NCBI GenBank assembly: GCA_024291935.2
Contig: CM044306.1
Span: 23,891,501 to 23,955,500 of the forward strand
Length of the DNA: 64,000 nt
Direction of reading: 5' to 3'
Source: Okapia johnstoni
Lineage: Eukaryota; Chordata; Mammalia; Artiodactyla; Giraffidae
In this document: positions 54,072 through 64,000 of the stretch, one piece after another
Layout: every line of letters starts with the position of its first letter
Numbering within the stretch: position 1 is the first letter of the stretch
Made by a program: the position numbers and the translations under genes
The notes under the pieces: generated by a model
Database searches by the model: none
Seen by the model: only the letters and a program-made list of their open reading frames with translations
Told to the model about the DNA's origin: nothing

Positions 54072-54190
54072 AGGGAATTGTCTGCAGGTCCAGTGGTTAG
54101 CACTCTCACTGCCAAGGGTCCAGGTTCAATCCCTGGTTGGGGCAAATACCACAAGCCACCAAGCACAGCATCATAATAATAGTAATGACA
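54072..54190 (+). repeat. CHR-type SINE, second in tandem
   Basis: gggaattgtctgcaggtccag to catcataataatagtaatg. It begins seven bases after the preceding SINE's tail, as if inserted into it. Confidence 0.85.
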
Positions 54191-54474
54191 GTGCTCAGAG
54201 TTTGCAGCTAGCTATTACTGAGACAGCATGCATCCCAGTAAGAGTGGCGCCACCAGGCTAATTGTCTGGAAACTACACACAGCACCTCATCAAGCTACTG
54301 TAGCTTTGAACTGTGTCTGTGAGCATCTGTGCTTTATCTCAACTTATTTTGTTCATTCCATTAGCCAGATGTGTCCGGAGGTAACCGCTTCTTTCTTTTA
54401 CAACATTTCATTTTATGAAAAATTTCCTAGGAACTCTCTCAGACAGCGAGAGAAACTTGTATATACGTAGAAGG

Positions 54475-54688
54475 CTGTTGTTGTTTAGTCACAAAGTCAT
54501 GTCAGACTCTTTTGCAACCTCATGGACTGTAACCCACCAGGATCCCCTGTCCATGGAATTTCCCAGGCAAGAACACCGGAGTGGGCTGCCATTTCCTTCT
54601 CCAGGGGATCTTCCTGACCCAGGGATCAAACTCGAGTCTCCTGCATTGTAGGCAGATTCTTTACTTCTGAGCCACCAGGGAAACCCAT
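54475..54688 (-). repeat. Bov-tA SINE (antisense)
   Basis: ctgttgttgtttagtcacaa to tctgagccaccagggaaacc. The flanks gtagaaggct and atagacggct are a possible imperfect duplication. Confidence 0.88.
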
Positions 54689-55435
54689 ATAGACGGCTAC
54701 CTTTTGTATAAAGGAAATATTCTCAACCACAAATGGGATTGAGAAGTGAGGAGGGAAGAATTTGTAGTAGTAGCTACAAAGAAAGCTAAACAAATGGAAG
54801 AACGAGACGATTAGTCCCAGGCAAACCAAAACATTGTGTACGAAAGGAAATGTAATTATAGTATACCGTATGGCTTACCTGGGACTCATAGTTATTCAGT
54901 CATAACCAGAAATTACAATATGTGAAGTGTGGAGGTGTACCAAAGGAGAAATCAGGATCTGAAGGGGGCTGAATGTTCATCTACCATAATAAGAAATAAA
55001 ACGGACAATGTCTAATGTTAAGAAATTAGGAGTTAACAGTATAAACATTGCTTAGAAATATGGTGGTAACACTAGAGGAAACAGCTTGAAATATTAGATG
55101 GGAATAGTGGCCTCTGGGGAGTAGGACTGGGAAGTAGGAAGGGGGGTCAGGTCTTTTGGTGTCCTTTGCCTTTAAACAGTATATACCAGTTATGTTGACT
55201 TTTAAAAAATGTTTTTTACTTTGAAAAAAAAATAAATGAAAAGTTAAGAACAGGAGACTCCATACTAGCAGTAAAAGCTAGTAGAGTGTGAAAAGAAGTA
55301 GGGGAACCCACTTCCATTCTCACTTTGTCAAACCACATTCTTTGCCCCTAATTTCAGCAGAGACTGCACAGAGGGGAGTGTTACTTGCAATTATTGGACC
55401 AAATCCTGAGATATTTGGGTTTTTAAAACAGAACA
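54689..55435. other. Intergenic, no gene
   Basis: AT-rich DNA with possible L1 3'UTR-like text at 55050-55230 (tgggaatagtggcctctggg and a following A-run). No gene. Confidence 0.4.
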
Positions 55436-55632
55436 GGGACTTCTCTGGTGGTCCAGTGGCTAAGACTCCTCACTCCCAGTGCAAGGGGGCCTGGGTTTGA
55501 TCCCTGGTCAGGGAACTAGATCCCACATGCTACAGCTAAAAGAAAAAAATATATCCTGTATGTGGCAACTAAGACCCCATGCAGCCAAATAAATAAATAA
55601 AAATATTAAAAATTAAATAAAAATAAATAAAG
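55436..55632 (+). repeat. CHR-type SINE
   Basis: gggacttctctggtggtccag to a long aaataaataaataaa-type tail. Short cagaaca repeats flank it. Confidence 0.88.
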
Positions 55633-56596
55633 CAGAACAAAGGACTTCAGTTGGGTTTGCCCGGAAGCAGACCCCAAGCAATTTTTGAGAACAAATAGTG
55701 TTATTGGATGACAATCCCAGGAAGCATGGGCAGACAGGGGTGGGAGAGTGAAGGGAGGAAGCCAACAAGGGTGAGTTATGAGCCGACGGGGCTGTTGCGG
55801 GCAGTTGGGCTCAGGCCTGAACAGAACCCATCTCAGAGTTCTCCTAACCATGAATGAGAAAGCTGGGGTATTTATCCACTATCTCCTACCCACCATCAAC
55901 GGAGGGCCACCCCCAGAGCTGTTCATTCCCAACCGCTGCCCCGTCTGTGGCCCGCCCCGAGGAGGCCAGCACGCTTCCCCAGCAGAGCAGGTCTCAGGTG
56001 GGAGGTTGCAGGTGTGTGGGGTAAAGGCCTGTCGGTGTGGAAGGGAAGGTCCATGAGGGCAGAGCGGACGTGCAGGGGATCCAGGGGGAGTGTTGACGCT
56101 GTCTGCCTCAGGACTGAGAGGAGCGGAACCTGCTCTTCCTTGGTCCAGGGCTGAAGTTTCTCAAGAAGGGGCTGGGATGCCCTGACCTGTGTGTCCTCTA
56201 AGAGGGAAAAGGGGAGAGACTCGAGGGGACAGAGGAAGCTGAGTGAGAGGGACCGTCCACATTAAACGCCCTCCCTTCTAAGGCCTAGGAGGGGAACACC
56301 CTGCCCTTGTGTGGTATGAGGGAACACACTAGAATTACTGCTTGTTTTTTCCCACACTCTGCTGCTCTTCCGAGCCCCTTTCTTCATTGTTGCCTGGTGT
56401 GTGTTTCGTGAAGGGAAGACAGGACCACCATTTAAAGGGGGACTTCTATTGAGATAACCAAATTTCTAGGTGGAATACCTGCTAGTTACCCTCTGATGGT
56501 GTTAGCTTTGCCTGAAGACTCTCTTCTGTCATGGCCGCCAGGCAAGTATAGCAGTTCCAGGCATAAATTCAGATGACAACATCCAGAGCAAGAAAA
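55633..56596. other. GC-richer intergenic stretch, unassigned
   Basis: A + frame at 55778-56056 includes a CPVCGPP pair of cysteines, but no domain, splice site or start context supports it. The DNA at about 55650-55850 may be an old repeat that I cannot name. Confidence 0.35.
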
Positions 56597-56770
56597 AGGA
56601 TTCTTTATCCTTTCAATCCCAGGGTGGGGAAGATCCCCCGGAGGAGGAAATGGCAACCCGCTCCAGGCCTGGAGAACCTCATGGACAGAAGAGCCTGGTG
56701 GGCTACAGTCTGTGGGGACTGTGGGGTCACGAAAAGTCGGACACAACTGAGTGACTGAGCATGCACACCC
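56597..56770 (+). repeat. Bov-tA SINE, 5'-truncated with an internal duplication
   Basis: Enters at ctttcaatcccagggtgggg and ends tcggacacaactgagtgac. The unit gtggggactgtggggtcac near 56710 looks like a small local duplication, and the usual gtattcttg segment is missing. Confidence 0.8.
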
Positions 56771-56969
56771 ACATCCTTCTTGTGTCTCTTTCTTAGGAAT
56801 CCACTGGCAGACTTTCCTCCATATATCATTGGCCAAATGGGTTTGATATAGAGGGGCCAACCATCCTGGTTTGCCTGGGACTGAGGTTTTTCTGGGATGT
56901 GGGACTTTTATGCTAAAACCAAGATAGTGCCCTTAACACACACACACAAACAGTCCAATTTAAAAATGG

Positions 56970-57045
56970 ACGCACCCCACTGAAACTAGAGAAAACTCAA
57001 GCACAACAGCAAAGACCTAGTGCAGCCAAAAATTAATTCATTAAT
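56970..57045 (+). repeat. CHR SINE 3' tail fragment
   Basis: actgaaactagagaaaactc to gtgcagccaaaaattaattc matches only the distal part of a long CHR element. Confidence 0.65.
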
Positions 57046-58345
57046 TAATTAAAATATATTAAAATTTTGTTAACGGACAGAGACATTTTTCAGGAAAAGA
57101 TAATACAGATTACTGATAGATAAATGAAAAGATGTTCAGCATTGCTAACCATCAAGGAAATGAAAATTAAAACCACAATGAGAGATCACCTCACCCCTGC
57201 TATCGTTGGAAAGCCATCAAACAACAAGGGTCGGCAAGGATGTGGAGAACAGTGAACCCTCATGTGCTATTAATGAGAATGTAAATCGGTGCAACCATTA
57301 TGGAAAAAAGGTATGACAATTCCTCAAAAAGTTAAAAATAGAACCACTATATGACCCAGAAATTTCACTTCCAGGCATTTACCTGAAGAAAACAAAACCT
57401 CTAATTTAAAAAGATATATGCACACCTATGTTCAACCTGCATGTCCGTTGATAAATGAATGGATAAAAAAGATATATAGACATATATATATAATGGAATA
57501 TTACTCAGCCATGAAAATGAAATATTGCCATTTGTGACAACATGGATGGATCTAGAGGCTACTATGCTAAGTGAAATAAATCAGACAAAGATAAATAATG
57601 TTGGGTCTCACTTATATGTGGAAACTAAAAATAAAACAAAATGAGAACTGACTCATAGACACAAAGAACAAACGGGTGGGGCTTCCCTGGTGGCACAATG
57701 GACAGGAATCCACCTGCCAATGCGGGGGACACGGTTGGATCCCTGGTCTGGGAAGAGTCCACACGCGGCAGAGCAACTAAGTCTGTGCACCACCACTACG
57801 GAAGCCTGCACGCTCTAGGGCCCAAGAGTCACAACTGATGAGCCCTGTGCTGAAACTACTGCAGCCCAAATGCCTAGAGCCTGTCTTCCACAACAAGAGA
57901 AACCACCACAATGCCTGTGCACTGCACGATGCCCGTGCACTGCGACCAGAGAGTAGCCCCTGCTCTCCGGAACTAGAGAAAGCCCATATGCAGCAACAAA
58001 CACCCAACACAGCGGCCAAAAATAAATAAATAATGTTTAAAAAGAATTTTCATATGTATGAAAAAAAAACAAAGGGGTAGTTGCTGGAGGGGAGGAGTGA
58101 GGTGGAGTGAAATAAGTACCGGGGATTAAGAGGTACAAACCCCCAGTTATGAAATAAATAAGCCACAAGAATGTAATGTGCAGTATAAGGAATATAGTCG
58201 ACAATATTCTAATAACTTTGTATGGGAACAGATGGTTACTAGACTAACCACAGTGATCATTTCATAACATATCCAAATACCAAATAACTATGTAGTACAC
58301 CTGAAACTAGCATAATTTTGTATGTCAGCTATGTATTTTTTTAAA
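57046..58345 (+). mobile_element. L1 ORF2 3' end and 3'UTR, split by a SINE
   Basis: 57060-57676 covers the ORF2 C-terminus (aaaccacaatgagagatcac, atatgacccagaaatttcac) with stops. 58080-58345 is the 3'UTR (ggtagttgctggaggggagg, tagtacacctgaaactagc). A CHR SINE separates them. Confidence 0.8.
57679..58068 (+). repeat. CHR-type SINE, long form, inside the L1
   Basis: gcttccctggtggcacaatgg to caacacagcggccaaaaata with an A-rich tail. Flanks aacaaacgggt (57668-57678) and aacaaaggggt (58069-58079) differ at one position. Confidence 0.9.
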
Positions 58346-59198
58346 AAGGAAAAACAAATAGATAAAACCAAGTCAGTCCCATACAAACTGGGACAGTAGT
58401 CACCCTAATTCCATGCTATAGTACATGGTTTTGGTGCCCCGTGCACAAATCCCCTCTACTGAGCCGGGGGTTCCCCTGAGGGTTGACCACTGATGACCCA
58501 CAGTTTGTCTCCAACTCCTAAGAATTGCCTTCAGCTGAACCAGAATCACCTTGCTATCATCATCATCACAGCATCTCCTCAGGGGAACCTGTAGCCAGTG
58601 ATTAACAGAGAAGCAGGTACAAAAGGTTAGCCCTTGGTTCCAAGATGGAAGGAAATGTGTGGTGCAATTTACACTCCAGAGCTCCGCATGGACTCACATT
58701 GAAGCTAATCTCCAAATGAGACCATGTCCTTGATTCCCTTTCCCTGCTTCCCTCATTTGCCTTCTCCTGAGGGCAGTCCATTCATCAATCACTTGTGTGA
58801 GCATCCCTGTCTTAGACTGTACTCTAGCAAACCCAACTGAAGACCCATGACTAGTGCTAAACCAGTCAATGACAAAAGCAATGGAACTGGCCTGATTCAT
58901 TTCAGGTTCTGCCGCTCAAGTTGGGATGGAGTCCCTTTCAGCTGACATATAGACCACTATGGAGATAAAACACCAAACTGCCCTTAAGAAGGAAGAAAAT
59001 GAAGTCATGGTTATTAGGCAATCAATCCAACAGAGGCACTCTAGCAAGTAAAACCCTTGAGGGAAGAAAGGAAGTAATCCCCATAGAACTGGGCTACACA
59101 CTGTATTAATATAAGAGCAAGTTTGGAATTTTATGAAATGTAAGCCCCAGATTTTACTTCCTGTGAAACTCCTCTGTATCTTTATAGCAAGTCCTCCT
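58346..59198. other. Intergenic, no gene
   Basis: Open - strand frames (58694-58900, 58916-59266) have no domain. No repeat is named. Confidence 0.45.
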
Positions 59199-59210
59199 AT
59201 TTTAAAAATT

Positions 59211-60150
59211 TTAATTGCTGAGGAAGGCTTTTTTATCTCTCCTTGCTGTTCTTTGGAATTCTGCATTCAAATGGGTATATCTTTCCTTTCCTTCTTTGCC
59301 TTTCACATCTCTTCTATTCACAGCTATTTGTAAGGCCTCCCCAGACAACCATTTTGTCTTTTTGCATTTCTTTTTCTTGGGGATAGTCTTGATCCCTGCC
59401 TCTTTATAATGTCATGAACCTCCATCCATAGTTCTTCAGGCACTCTGTCAGATCTAATCCCTTGAGTCTATTTGTCACTTCCACTGTATAATTGTAAGGG
59501 ATTTAATTTAAGTCATACCTGAATGGTCTAGTGGTTTTCCCTACTTTTTTCAATTTAAGTTTGAATTTGGCAATAAGGAGTTCACGATCTGAGCCACGGG
59601 AGAAGGCAATGGCACCCCACTCCAGTACTCTTGCCTAGAAAATCCCATGGATGGAGGAGCCTGGCAGGCTACAGTCCACGGGGTCGCTAAGAGTTGGACA
59701 CGACTGAGCGACTTCACTTTCACTTTTCTCTTTCATGCACTGGAGAAGGAAATGGCAACCCACTCCAATATTCTTGCCTGGAGAATCCCAGGGACGGTGG
59801 AGCCTGGTGGGCTGCTGTCTATGGGGTCACACAGAGTCGGACATGATTGAAGCAACTTAGCAGCAGCAGCAGCAGCAGATCTGAGCCACAATCAGCTCCC
59901 GGTCTTGTTTTTGCTGACTGTATAGAGCTTCTCCATCTTTGGTTGCAAAGAATATAATCAATCTGATTTCTGTATTGAAATCTGGTGAGGTCCATGTGTA
60001 GAGTCTTCTCTTATGTTGTTGGAAGAGGGTGTTTGCTATGACCAGTGTGTTCTCTTGGCAAAACTCTATTAGCCTTTGCCCTGCTTCATTCTGTACTCCA
60101 AGGCCAAATTTGCCTGTTACTCCAGGTATTTCTTGACTCCCTATTTTGCA
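59211..60150 (-). pseudogene. BovB ORF2 endonuclease-side fragment (inverted)
   Basis: On the - strand the frame at 59857-60177 reads GSQEIPGVTGKFGLGVQNEA and NTLVIANTLFQQHKRRLYTW, typical of the C-terminal half of the BovB endonuclease. It continues past the SINE toward AFLS-type text near 59220. Interrupted by stops and the SINE. Confidence 0.85.
59598..59877 (+). repeat. Bov-A2 SINE nested in the BovB, 12-bp duplication
   Basis: Two Bov-A units, a tttcacttttctctttcatg linker and an (AGC)n tail. Exact flanks gatctgagccac at 59586-59597 and 59878-59889 are BovB sequence, so the SINE landed after the LINE. Confidence 0.95.
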
Positions 60151-61846
60151 TTCCAGATGCAAAATTAGAGATACCAAGGGAACATTTCATGCAAAGATGG
60201 GGGCAATAAAGGACAGAAATGGTATGGACCTAACAGAAGCAGAAGATATTAAGAAGAGGTGGCAAGAATACACTGAAGAACTGTACAAAAAAGATCTTCA
60301 CGACCCAGATAATCACAATGGTGTGATCACCAACCTAGAGCTAGATATTCTGGAATGCGAAGTCAAGTGGGCCTTAGGAAGCATCACTAGGAACAAAGCT
60401 AGTGGAGGTGATGGAATTCTAGTTGAGCTATTTCAAATCCTAAAAGATGATGCTGTGAAAGTGCTGCACTCAATATGCCAGCAAATTTGTAAAACTCAGT
60501 AGTGGCCACAGGACTGGAAAAGGTCAGTTTTCATTCCAATCCCAAAGAAAAACAATGCCAAAGAATGCTCAAACTACCACACAAATGCACTCATCTTACA
60601 CACTTGTAAAGTAATGTTCAAAATTCTCCAAGCCAGGCTTCAACAATACATGAACTGTGAACTTCCAGATGTTCAAGCTGGATTTAGAAAGGGCAGAGGA
60701 ACCAGAGACCAAATTGCCAACATCTGTTGGATCATGGAAAAAACAAGAGAGTTCCAGAAAAACATCTATTTCTGCTTTATTGACTATGCCAAAGCCTCTG
60801 ATTGTGTGGATCACAGCAAACTGTGGAAAATTCTTAAAGAGATGGGAATACCAGACCACCTGACCTGCTTCTTGGGAAATCTATATGCAGGTCAGGAAGC
60901 AACAGTTAGAACTGTACATGAAACAACAGACTGGTTCCAAATAGGAAAAGGAGCATGTCAAGGCTGTGTATTGTCACCCTGCTTATTTAACTTATATGCA
61001 GAGTACATCATGAGAAACACTGGGCTGGATGAAGCACAAGCTGGAATCAAGATTGACGAGAGAAATATCAACAACCTCAGATGATACCACCCTTATGACA
61101 GAAAGTGAGGAAGAACAAAAGAGTCTGCTGATGAAAGTGAAAGAGGAGAGTGAAAAAGTTGGCTTAAAGCTCAACATTCAGAAAACGAAGCTCATGGCAT
61201 CTGGTCCCATCACATGGCAAATAGATGGGAAAACAGTGGGAATAGTGAGAGACTTTATTTACCTGGGCTCCAAAATCACTGCAGATGGTGACTGCAGCCA
61301 TCAAATTAAGACACTTGGTCCTTGGAAGAAAAGCTATGACCAACCTAGATAGCATATTAAAAAGCAGAGACATTACTTTGCCAACAAAGGTCCATCTAGT
61401 CAAAGATATGATTTTTCCAGTAGTCATGTATGGATGTGAGAGTTGGACTATAAAGAAAACTGAGCACTGAAGAATTGATGCTTTTGAACTGTGGTGTTGG
61501 AGAAGACTCTTGAGAGTCCCTTGGACTGCAAGGAGATCCAAGCAGTCCATCCTACAGGAAATCAGTCCTGAATATTCATTGGAAGGACTGATGCTGAAGC
61601 TGAAACTCCAATACTTTGGCCACTTGATGTGAAGAAATGACTCACTTGAAAAGACCCTGACGCTGTGAAAGATTGAAGGCAGGAGGAGAAGGGGACGACA
61701 GAGGATGAGATGGTTGGATGGCATCACCGACTCAATGGACATGAGTTTGAGTAAGCTCAGGGAGTTGGTGATGGACAGGGAGGCCTGGCATGCTGCAGTC
61801 CATGGGGTCGCAAAGAATCGGACACGACTGAGTGACTGAACTGAAC
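60150..61846 (+). pseudogene. BovB ORF2 reverse-transcriptase fragment
   Basis: Frames at 60146-60502 (IRDTKGTFHAKMG, NKASGGDGILVELFQILK), 60614-61084 (LPDVQAGFRKGRGTRDQIAN, FCFIDYAKASDCVDHSKL) and 61029-61352 follow the BovB order but are broken by a stop at 60500 and shifts. At 61080 the sequence passes from NINNLR directly to gatgataccac in another frame, so the YADD catalytic box is lost. Not functional. Confidence 0.9.
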
Positions 61847-62094
61847 TGATTTTAAAAATTAACTTGATTTGTATTCTGTTATTTGCAATTGGAGTCCTAG
61901 ATGACACAGAAAGGAGCATCCAGAGTAGGGTTCAGATCTCAGACCTTGAGAGATACTCTAAATTTGGCTGAGCTGGGCAGAGGGGTGCAAGAAGGATACA
62001 TGACCACAGAAAAGGAAGCTGATGGTCTTTGCAATGTAGTAAAGAAATGATTAGTTAAACTCTTCCCTGGTGTCTCTTTTTCTTTTTCTGGTAG

Positions 62095-62305
62095 TTTCTT
62101 TTTTTAATTAAAGCATAGTTGATTTACAGTGCTGTTTTAGTTTCAAGTATATAGCTAAGTGACTCATATATTCTTTTTCAGATTCTTTTCCATTATAACT
62201 TCTCACAAGATATTGAGTATAGTTCCCTGTGCTATCCAGTAGGTCCTTGTTGTTTACCTATTTTATATATGTTAATCCCAAACTCCTAATTTATCTCCCC
62301 CATCT
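62095..62305 (-). mobile_element. L1 3' end fragment (antisense)
   Basis: tttttttaattaaagcatag to ttaatcccaaactcctaat, complement of the artiodactyl L1 3' end. It faces a sense copy of the same region at 62840-63075. Confidence 0.75.
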
Positions 62306-62399
62306 TCCCTGGTATCTTTTGGTGCTCAATCCACGTGTTAACTGAGACCAAGGCTTCAGATAAGCTTACAGCAAAACAGAGCATGGTGGTCATTGTTTG

Positions 62400-62612
62400 T
62401 GGGCATCCCAGGTGGCGGTAGTGGTAAAGAACCTGCCTACTATGCCGGAGACTTAAGAGACTAGGGTTCAGTCCCTGGGTTGGGAAGACTCCCTGGAGAA
62501 GGGCGTGGCAACCCACTCCAGCATTCTTGCCTGGAGAATTTCCTGGACAGAGGAGCCAGTCCATAGTATCGCAAAGAGTTGGACACGACTGAAGTGACTT
62601 AGCACGCAGGCA
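62400..62612 (+). repeat. Bov-tA SINE
   Basis: gggcatcccaggtggcggtag to gttggacacgactgaagtg, with a small gap in the module before gagccagtccatag. Confidence 0.85.
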
Positions 62613-62715
62613 AGATGCAGCCAGGGATAAGCTGTTATCCAGCAATGGTCCAATTGACAAAAAATGGCAAGATCCAGGGGGACCTGAGGTTGTTGTGGTC
62701 ACGATCAAGAATTAG

Positions 62716-62825
62716 CCTTGGGGGGATTCTCTGGGGGCCCAGTGGTTAGTACTCTGCTCTATGAAGGCTCTGGTTTGATCCTTGGTCAGGGAACTAAGAT
62801 CCCATAAGCCAAATGGCACATGATA
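62716..62825 (+). repeat. CHR-type SINE
   Basis: ggggattctctgggggccc head and ttgatccttggtcagggaac box. Short and diverged. Confidence 0.8.
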
Positions 62826-62839
62826 AACTATGTTAGCCT

Positions 62840-63078
62840 TCGAATGGGAGTTTGGGACTAGCAGAAGCAAACAATAGTTTGCTACATTGACATATAGGAT
62901 GAAAAAACAAGGTCATATTATACAGCACTGGGAAATATATTTAATATAGTATTTTATGACAAACCATAATGGTAAAGAATATGAAAAAGAATATACATAT
63001 ATAACTGAGTCATTTTGCTGTACATAAGAAATTAACATTGTAAATCAACTATACTTTAATAAAAAAAAATTTTTTTAA
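62840..63078 (+). mobile_element. L1 3' end fragment
   Basis: gggagtttgggactagcag to gtaaatcaactatactttaa with an A-run. Same region as 62095-62305 in the opposite orientation. Confidence 0.75.
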
Positions 63079-63204
63079 AGAGTCTCAAATCCTCCTGAAT
63101 TGTGTGTCAGATTTTCTGATTCTCTATACCTCCCCAACACCCATGCATGATGTTAAAGTACTGATTAGAAGAATTGTAAAATCTTAGCTGTTGGAATGAA
63201 TGTA

Positions 63205-63312
63205 TTGATTCATTCATTCAATATACACTTTTTGAGCAGCTACTCTGGCCAGGTACTGTTCTAAGCACAGTGAATGAACATCCCTGCCCTCAAAGAACTC
63301 ATGCAGGAAAGA
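63205..63312 (+). repeat. L2 LINE fragment
   Basis: gattcattcattcaatatac, ccaggtactgttctaagcac and ccctgccctcaaagaactc, the L2 3' end. Confidence 0.7.
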
Positions 63313-63324
63313 GAAGATTTGTTG

Positions 63325-64000
63325 TGGTTGTTGTTGCTGCTGTTGCTAAGCTGTGTCCAACTATTTGTGACCCCATGAAATGCAGCACACCAGGCTTCCC
63401 GCCCTTAACTATCTCCCAGAGTTTGCTCAAACTTTTTCATGTCCATTGAGTTGATGATGCCATCCAACCATCTCATCCTCTCTCGCCCCCTTCTCATCCT
63501 GCCCTCAATTTTTCCCAGCATCAGGGTCTTTTTCAGTGAATCAGCTCTTCTCATCAGGTAGTCAAAGTATTGGAGTTTCAGTATCACTCCTTCCAATGAA
63601 TATTCAGGGTTGATTTCCTTTAGGATTGATTGGTTTGAACTCCTTGTTGTCCAAGGAACGTTCAAGAGTCTTCTCCAGCACCACAATTTGCAAGTAATTC
63701 TTTAGCATTCAGCCTTCTTCATGTTCCAACTCTCACATCCATACATGCCTAGTGGAAAAACCATAGCTTTGACTATAACTATGTTGTTGGCAAAGTGATG
63801 TCTCTGCTTTTTAGTATGCTGCCTAGGTTTGTCGTAGCTTTTCTTCCAAGGAGAGAGCATCTTTTAATTTCATGGCTGCAGTCACTGTCCACAGTGATTT
63901 TGGAGCCCAAGAAAATAAAACCTGTCACTGTTTCCACTTTTCTCCCTCTGTTTGCCATGAAGTGATGGGACCAGATCTTAGTTTTTTGAATGCTGAGTTT
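63325..64000 (-). mobile_element. BovB LINE fragment running off the window
   Basis: Antisense BovB from its 3' end (gctaagctgtgtccaactat) continuing past base 64000. The - strand frame at 63405-63686 keeps GMI-type remnants of the ORF2 C-terminus ([17 protein letters not shown]). The 5' extent cannot be seen. Confidence 0.88.

Larger units (their letters stand above)
59211..61848 (+). mobile_element. BovB LINE with inverted 5' half (twin-priming structure)
   Basis: The right part (about 60150-61848) reads BovB sense-strand from the region before the reverse transcriptase to the 3' end. The left part (59211-60150) is the preceding endonuclease-side region in the opposite orientation. Exact 12-bp repeats attttaaaaatt at 59199-59210 and 61849-61860 enclose the whole, so both halves came from a single insertion. 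Frames are broken. Confidence 0.9.

Noticed and set aside
55778..56056. Short frame with CPVCGPP, resembling half a zinc-binding motif
   Set aside because: A single cysteine pair in a proline-rich chance frame. No second pair at suitable spacing.
1..64000. CRISPR array, prokaryotic operon or plasmid features
   Set aside because: No regularly spaced repeats, no dense operons and no ribosome-binding sites. The sequence is plainly mammalian.

Overview
This window is nuclear DNA from a ruminant, most likely a bovid. The evidence is a dense load of BovB (RTE) LINE copies, BovB-derived Bov-A and Bov-tA SINEs, tRNA-Glu-type CHR SINEs and a ruminant-type L1. These lie among older mammalian repeats (MIR, L2, Tigger1, LTRs). 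Nothing bacterial or plasmid-like is present. Repeat family names come from recognising consensus sequences by eye, not from a database search.

Only one protein-coding gene can be supported: CALCOCO2 (NDP52, a selective-autophagy receptor) on the + strand. It has a CpG-rich promoter and untranslated first exon near 12.0-12.13 kb, a start codon at 18824, a stop ending at 35608, and a 3'UTR with two AATAAA signals ending near 36.48 kb. Twelve core coding exons can be placed to the base by splice sites and reading phase. They encode 450 residues that follow the 446-residue human protein as I know it. A thirteenth exon (30685-30843), in phase, adds a 53-residue coiled-coil segment resembling the paralogue TAX1BP1 and would give 503 residues. 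In human the flanking genes are TTLL6 and ATP5MC1; neither is visible here.

Layout: 0.2-0.33 kb, a CHR SINE. 0.7-8.76 kb, an old endogenous retrovirus on the - strand with two LTRs, a polypurine tract and decayed env and integrase pieces, riddled with SINEs, a BovB 3' end and a 5'-complete but 3'-less L1. 8.8-11.8 kb, an LTR-like remnant and a MIR. 11.88-12.65 kb, the CpG-rich promoter. 12.1-36.5 kb, CALCOCO2 with repeat-rich introns, including a young truncated L1 whose tail ends 17 bases before exon 4. 36.5-64 kb, intergenic DNA made largely of repeats.

Most notable observations: (1) the L1 tail abutting the exon 4 splice acceptor; (2) a GC-AG donor at exon 9, supported by phase, with an in-frame stop just behind it; (3) the TAX1BP1-like in-phase exon; (4) a near-perfect 64-bp inverted repeat with a 12-base loop at 49940-50079; (5) a BovB copy at 59211-61848 with an inverted 5' half, one 12-bp target-site duplication around the whole, and a nested SINE with its own duplication; (6) two full CRE palindromes just downstream of the first exon. 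I found no clearly new multi-gene system.
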